This document shows, in pieces, positions 61,101 through 64,000 of a stretch of 64,000 nt of DNA. The position numbers and the translations under genes were made by a program. Below the pieces are notes generated by a model. It was not told where the DNA came from. It saw only the letters and a program-made list of their open reading frames with translations, and searched no databases. Each line of letters opens with the position of its first letter. Within the stretch, counting starts at the first letter, position 1. The stretch lies in the NCBI GenBank assembly GCA_002471665.1, contig DKQK01000040.1, positions 186,001 to 250,000 of the forward strand, given 5' to 3'. Source of the DNA: Gammaproteobacteria bacterium UBA7310 (lineage in GTDB: Bacteria; Pseudomonadota; Gammaproteobacteria; Pseudomonadales; Ketobacteraceae).

Positions 61101-62081
61101 GTGTTGGACCGCAACGGCAAGGTGTTAAAGGAAGGCCGGGATATTCGGCAGGTAAAATTAGCCCTGCAAGGGGAGTTTAAGCAATCCTTGCAACAATTGA
61201 CCCAGGATAGCCTGAGTGAGGAGGTATTCGATAGCTGGGCCTTCGATGCTATTCCTGAGGTATATGAAAAGAAGCAAGCTGGGGCCGTGGTAAGAGCCTA
61301 TCCAGCGCTCACCGACCAGGGCAATGGTGTGGCCCTGCAATTATTCGATACGCCGTTTGCAGCGCAGCAGGCAATGGAGCAGGGATTGTTGCGGTTGTGC
61401 ATTTTGGCTTTGCCGCAACAGGTTCGCTATCTCAAAAAGCAGCATGGTTTAGCGGAGGCCGCAGCCATCAAGTTCGCGCCGTTTGGTGACCGTAAAGCAC
61501 TCTCCGACGGTGTGGTGGACATGGCATTTTATCGTGCCTTTGTTGCCGGGCAGCCTGCGGTCAGAACTGAGCAGGCGTTCCAGGCCAGACTGCAGTCCGG
61601 TCGCTCCCGGCTGACTCAGGCAGCAGCCGACGTTGAAGACCTGATTACCCGTATTCTGGAAGGTCACCACCGTGTGAAAAACCTGGTGGCGCAAGATAAA
61701 TCGCCTGCTAAAAAGGCAACAAGGGCGGATATCAACAAGCAACTGGAGCGGCTCTTCCCCACGGATTGGCTGCATATCATTCCGTATACGGCATTGCTGA
61801 ATTACCCCCGGTATCTGGAGGCAATCGAGCTGCGCTGGCAACGGCTGCAGGGCAAGATCGACCGTGATCAACAGCTTATTGATGAACTCGATCTGCTGTG
61901 GGAGCAGTACCAGAATCGGGCGAACAAACACCGGAAAGAAGGGGTGCTGGATGAATCCCTTGAGCAGTGGCGCTGGGCACTGGAAGAATATCGGGTTTCC
62001 CTGTTTGCCCAGGGCGTGAAGACCCCTTATCCTGTATCCTATAAGCGATTACAAAAGCTGTGGCAGAGCGTGGCAGTATGA
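58158..62081 (+). CDS. hrpA: ATP-dependent RNA helicase HrpA
   Basis: 1307 residues, GTG start. DEAH-box helicase: P-loop GETGSGKTTQIPK (about 98-110), the DEAH box in IIIDEAHERTLN, SATID, and QRAGRCGR (motif VI). The DUF3418 C-terminal domain follows. HrpA resolves stalled ribosomes in E. coli. The length and complete C-terminus (SYKRLQKLW) are normal. It is transcribed alone; the next gene begins 28 bases after its stop. Confidence 0.97.
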   Translation: MISDTLPVLRKQIAGCLSKDRFRFSRSLQSIERRLAHNKPVDRDLARLVSALEQSQAMVQARRLSLPQWEYPDTLPVASRVNDIVDAIRHNQVVIIAGETGSGKTTQIPKMCLQAGLGLTGYIGHTQPRRLAARTVAQRIAEELNTQVGDKVGYKIRFQDQVSETSHIKLMTDGMLLAEVAQDRFLNHYDAIIIDEAHERTLNIDFLLGFLKQLLPSRPDLKVIITSATIDHWRFSRYFQDAPVIEVSGRTYPVEVRYRPLGDDSGGDETAVSDEESAIENGILHVLEEIHSLERSHANPSRPQDVLVFLAGERDIRQVAERLRRQGPAHTEILPLYSRLSNAEQNRVFQPHHGRRVVLSTNVAETSITVPNIGYVIDTGVARISRYSYRTKVQRLPIEPVSRASANQRAGRCGRVAEGICFRLYSEDDFLNRPEYTEPEILRTNLASVILQMQGLKLGEVSRFPFVDPPDQRLVNDGYRLLEELGAVDRKRTITALGYDLLKFPVDPRIARMLVAAQEHGCLQEMVIIASGLSVQEPWQRPHDRQGAADEALKRFQHQESDFLTFVNLWHQCGQQKSDLTNNRYRRWLVDNFLSYLRIREWQDVYRQLKQVVHQLGWRENTEPARYEEVHCAILSGLLSHVAVRDDKKGYLAARNRSLSVFPGSALNPKKPKWIVAAGIVETHKVFGRTVARIEPEWVEQVGKAQLKKTYFEPHWEKKPACTIAYEQTSLFGLIINPRKRVNYSNIDPGRCRELFIQHALVMHEYDTRAPFFQHNQQLIAELEYLEQKSRRRDILIDDLTLYSLFDAIIPQQVVNGQSFESWRKKAERDDPEILFLQRQQLISTDTDTIDMAAYPDQVKVDGGRINIDYQFEPGKHQDGLNIVVPVTLINQVDEEKLEWLVPGLEREKCIALIKSLPKALRKNFVPAPDFADAFLTTGPNRHRSLKLQLAQYLRDKKRVDVTEQSFDEAALPLHLLANLKVLDRNGKVLKEGRDIRQVKLALQGEFKQSLQQLTQDSLSEEVFDSWAFDAIPEVYEKKQAGAVVRAYPALTDQGNGVALQLFDTPFAAQQAMEQGLLRLCILALPQQVRYLKKQHGLAEAAAIKFAPFGDRKALSDGVVDMAFYRAFVAGQPAVRTEQAFQARLQSGRSRLTQAAADVEDLITRILEGHHRVKNLVAQDKSPAKKATRADINKQLERLFPTDWLHIIPYTALLNYPRYLEAIELRWQRLQGKIDRDQQLIDELDLLWEQYQNRANKHRKEGVLDESLEQWRWALEEYRVSLFAQGVKTPYPVSYKRLQKLWQSVAV

Positions 62082-62109
62082 GCGTACACGACCTGCAAGG
62101 ACTGCGGTT

Positions 62110-63093
62110 ATGGCGGTGAGAAAGATCGAATCCTCATTAATGGTGCCTTTGCCCGGCGGGCAGCAATTACATTTGCGCCGCCTGTCGGATAATCCTGATG
62201 CGCCCGCCGTGTTGCTTCTGCATGGCTTGTTGGAAGATGGGACCATTTTTTATTCCCGCCAGGGGCGGGGGTTGGCACATTATCTGGCAGAGCAGGGCTT
62301 TGACACGTTCATACCTGACTTGCGGGGCAAGGGCCGTTCCTGGCCTCCGGTGAGTGCCTGGGTTAACTACCGCGTTGGCGATGCGGTCAATCAGGATATT
62401 CCCGCGATACTCGATACCATCCAGGCCTTGAAAGGCGCAGCCCCGGCATTCTGGATAACCCATGCCTGGGGGGGCGTTTTGGCCAGTAGCGTGCTGGCGC
62501 GCTTCCCGGGCTACCAGGCGAGCCTTAATGGGCTAATCCATTTTGGCAGCCACCGGGTTGCCATCCAGCGCAGCCTGTCCCGTCTGATCTGGCTGGATGG
62601 TATGTGGGGTTGGCTGGCTTCACTGGTGGCGCGCTGCAAGGGATACATGCCGGGGCGGGGGCTTAGAATCGGTGCAGAGAATGAGTTCCTCGGTATACAG
62701 CAGGACAGCAGCAACTGGTTGCAGGGGGGCGCCTGGATCGATCCCCAGGATCAATTCGATTATGGTGAGGCCCTCAGCAAAGGTCTGAATTTCCCGCCTA
62801 CGCTGTATTTTGCCCCCAGTGCGGACCTGGCGCGCTGTAATGCCGCGGATGTGAAGGGGTTCATGCGGGAGATTGGCCACCATAATGGCCGCCTGGTGGT
62901 GCTGGGCATGAATTTGGGAAACAGACACAATTACTCACAGATCAGCATGCTGACCCATCCCGATGCAGTGCATGATCACTTCCCATTCATGGTAAACTGG
63001 ATGCTGGAAATGAATCGGTTGAGGGAAGAGGCGAAGGATGGGAATGGTCCCGAACCCAGAAATCAGGGACATTCTGCTGAGAACGGCAACTGA
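62110..63093 (+). CDS. Alpha/beta hydrolase fold protein lacking the nucleophile serine
   Basis: 327 residues. LLLHGLLEDG (oxyanion region), FIPDLRGKG (typical strand), and the elbow where GxSxG is expected reads ITHAWGG: Ala119 in place of Ser, encoded by GCC. A His near the end is in LTHPDAVHDHFPF. So the catalytic serine is absent and the protein is probably not a hydrolase, unless another residue substitutes. The family occurs next to hrpA in related bacteria. It starts 28 bases after hrpA. A 113-base gap separates it from the FabH-like gene. Confidence 0.75.
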   Translation: MAVRKIESSLMVPLPGGQQLHLRRLSDNPDAPAVLLLHGLLEDGTIFYSRQGRGLAHYLAEQGFDTFIPDLRGKGRSWPPVSAWVNYRVGDAVNQDIPAILDTIQALKGAAPAFWITHAWGGVLASSVLARFPGYQASLNGLIHFGSHRVAIQRSLSRLIWLDGMWGWLASLVARCKGYMPGRGLRIGAENEFLGIQQDSSNWLQGGAWIDPQDQFDYGEALSKGLNFPPTLYFAPSADLARCNAADVKGFMREIGHHNGRLVVLGMNLGNRHNYSQISMLTHPDAVHDHFPFMVNWMLEMNRLREEAKDGNGPEPRNQGHSAENGN

Positions 63094-63206
63094 TTGCACT
63101 CAATGGCCCTTTTTGTTTACCCGGCCATGAGCATCCAATTCAACATGCAAGACAACGCAATTACAGCACGGTAAAAGCGATAAAGATAACAATGCCGGAG
63201 GTAGAA

Positions 63207-64000
63207 GTGTCGCAAACTACGCAGCCCCCCACAGTGGTCATCAGCGGTACGGGACTTTACACACCCCAGGAATCCATCAGTAATGCAGAGCTGGTGGCAA
63301 CCTTTAATCAGTACGTGGATTTATACAACGAGGACAACAAAGCGGCAATCGAAGCAGGCGAGCTGGAACCGTTATCGTACTCAAGCGAAGAGTTTATCGT
63401 GAAGGCTTCCGGTATCGAAAGCCGTTATGTGATGAACAAGTCCGGTGTGCTTGATCCAAAACGTATGCATCCCTTTATTGCAGAGCGCAGTGATGAGGAG
63501 CAGTCTGTTCAATGTGAAATTGCTGTCGCCGCGGCTCGCGACGCCATGGAGCAAGCCAATAAAACCGCCGATGACATTGATGCGGTCATTGTCGCCTGCT
63601 CCAATATGCAACGTGCCTACCCTGCCATGGCCATCGAGGTCCAGGATGCGCTGGGCATAAAGGGCTTCGGCTTCGATATGAACGTGGCCTGTTCTTCGGC
63701 AACCTTTGGCCTGCAAGCTGCGAAGGATGCTATTCTAGCCGGCTCCGCCCGCTCGGTTCTGGTGCTGAATCCTGAAATCTGTTCCGGGCACCTGGCCTGG
63801 GAGGATCGCGATTGCCACTTTATTTTTGGCGATGTCTGTACGGCAATGATCGTTGAACGACTGGAGACCAGTACCAGTGCGGACAATTGGGAAATTCTGG
63901 GTAGCCGACTGCAGACCCAGTTTTCCAATAACATCCGTAACAATTTCGGCTTTTTAAACCGCTGCGATGAAAGTGGTGTTGGGGCCCGGGACAAGCTGTT
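63207..64000 (+). CDS. FabH-like beta-ketoacyl synthase III, 3' end outside the window
   Basis: The first 264 codons of a thiolase-fold synthase; GTG 63207 follows GGAGG by 5 bases, while an in-frame ATG at 63192 has no such site. Catalytic Cys in VACSSATFGLQ, followed by VLVLNPEICSGHL, and YVMNKSGVLDP near the N-terminus. It closely resembles the Pseudomonas FabH-like protein (PA3286) that shunts beta-oxidation products, such as octanoyl-CoA, into fatty acid synthesis; the comparison is from memory. The His and Asn residues of the catalytic triad lie beyond the window end. Confidence 0.85.
   Translation, partial: MSQTTQPPTVVISGTGLYTPQESISNAELVATFNQYVDLYNEDNKAAIEAGELEPLSYSSEEFIVKASGIESRYVMNKSGVLDPKRMHPFIAERSDEEQSVQCEIAVAAARDAMEQANKTADDIDAVIVACSNMQRAYPAMAIEVQDALGIKGFGFDMNVACSSATFGLQAAKDAILAGSARSVLVLNPEICSGHLAWEDRDCHFIFGDVCTAMIVERLETSTSADNWEILGSRLQTQFSNNIRNNFGFLNRCDESGVGARDKL

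Overview
The window looks like chromosomal DNA of a free-living, lipid-degrading gammaproteobacterium of the Pseudomonadales/Oceanospirillales type (relatives could be Ketobacter, Alcanivorax or Marinobacter; this is inference from gene order and content, not from a database). The order maf / yceD-rpmF-plsX-fabD-fabG-acpP-fabF-pabC-mltG-tmk-holB-pilZ-tatD at 0.2-11.3 kb is the one known from Pseudomonas. dnaX-ybaB-recR, rnd-ycgL-ycgN and hrpA with a FabH-like gene nearby fit the same group. I see no insertion sequence, prophage, CRISPR array, tRNA or rRNA gene. The only RNA gene recognised is the 4.5S SRP RNA (about 35.1-35.2 kb).

Layout. 0-11.3 kb: a truncated TetR gene at the edge, then the fatty-acid synthesis / cell-envelope / replication operon, with very tight or overlapping genes. 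11.3-20.7 kb: rmuC, a secreted Cache-type sensor protein, a 50-codon small ORF, an aminotransferase-YiiX pair opposite a TetR regulator, a DUF4823 lipoprotein, a hybrid histidine kinase and a DUF1285 gene. 20.8-26.3 kb: ETF-ubiquinone oxidoreductase, a secreted S15-type alpha/beta hydrolase and a FadL-like outer-membrane lipid channel. 26.4-30.5 kb: the most unusual region, a three-gene redox module behind a likely sigma-54 promoter. It encodes a NirB-like flavoprotein fused to a BFD-type iron-sulfur domain and a membrane domain, an 11-haem-site cytochrome, and a DUF3365 monohaem lipoprotein. 30.7-42.5 kb: glnS, a large lipoprotein hydrolase, ffs, dnaX-ybaB-recR, a ZIP transporter, an acyl-CoA dehydrogenase with a clear palindromic operator, and rnd-ycgL-ycgN. 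42.5-52.2 kb: a large VWA membrane protein, HIT, DUF1631 and PilZ genes, cysK, and a MoxR-VWA pair. 52.2-64 kb: MaoC hydratase, monoacylglycerol-lipase-like hydrolase, a GlpD-like protein with altered active-site positions, DUF547, fadD, hrpA, a hydrolase-fold protein lacking its catalytic serine, and the start of a FabH-like synthase.

How the genes fit together. Lipid turnover is the main theme. FadL takes up fatty acids, FadD activates them, acyl-CoA dehydrogenase and MaoC process them, ETF-QO carries the electrons to quinone, several hydrolases may release acyl chains, and the FabH-like enzyme may return beta-oxidation intermediates to the FAS II genes at the start of the window. The 26.4-30.5 kb redox module and the GlpD-like/lipase pair are the best candidates for undescribed biology. 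All functions are inferred from sequence reading alone.
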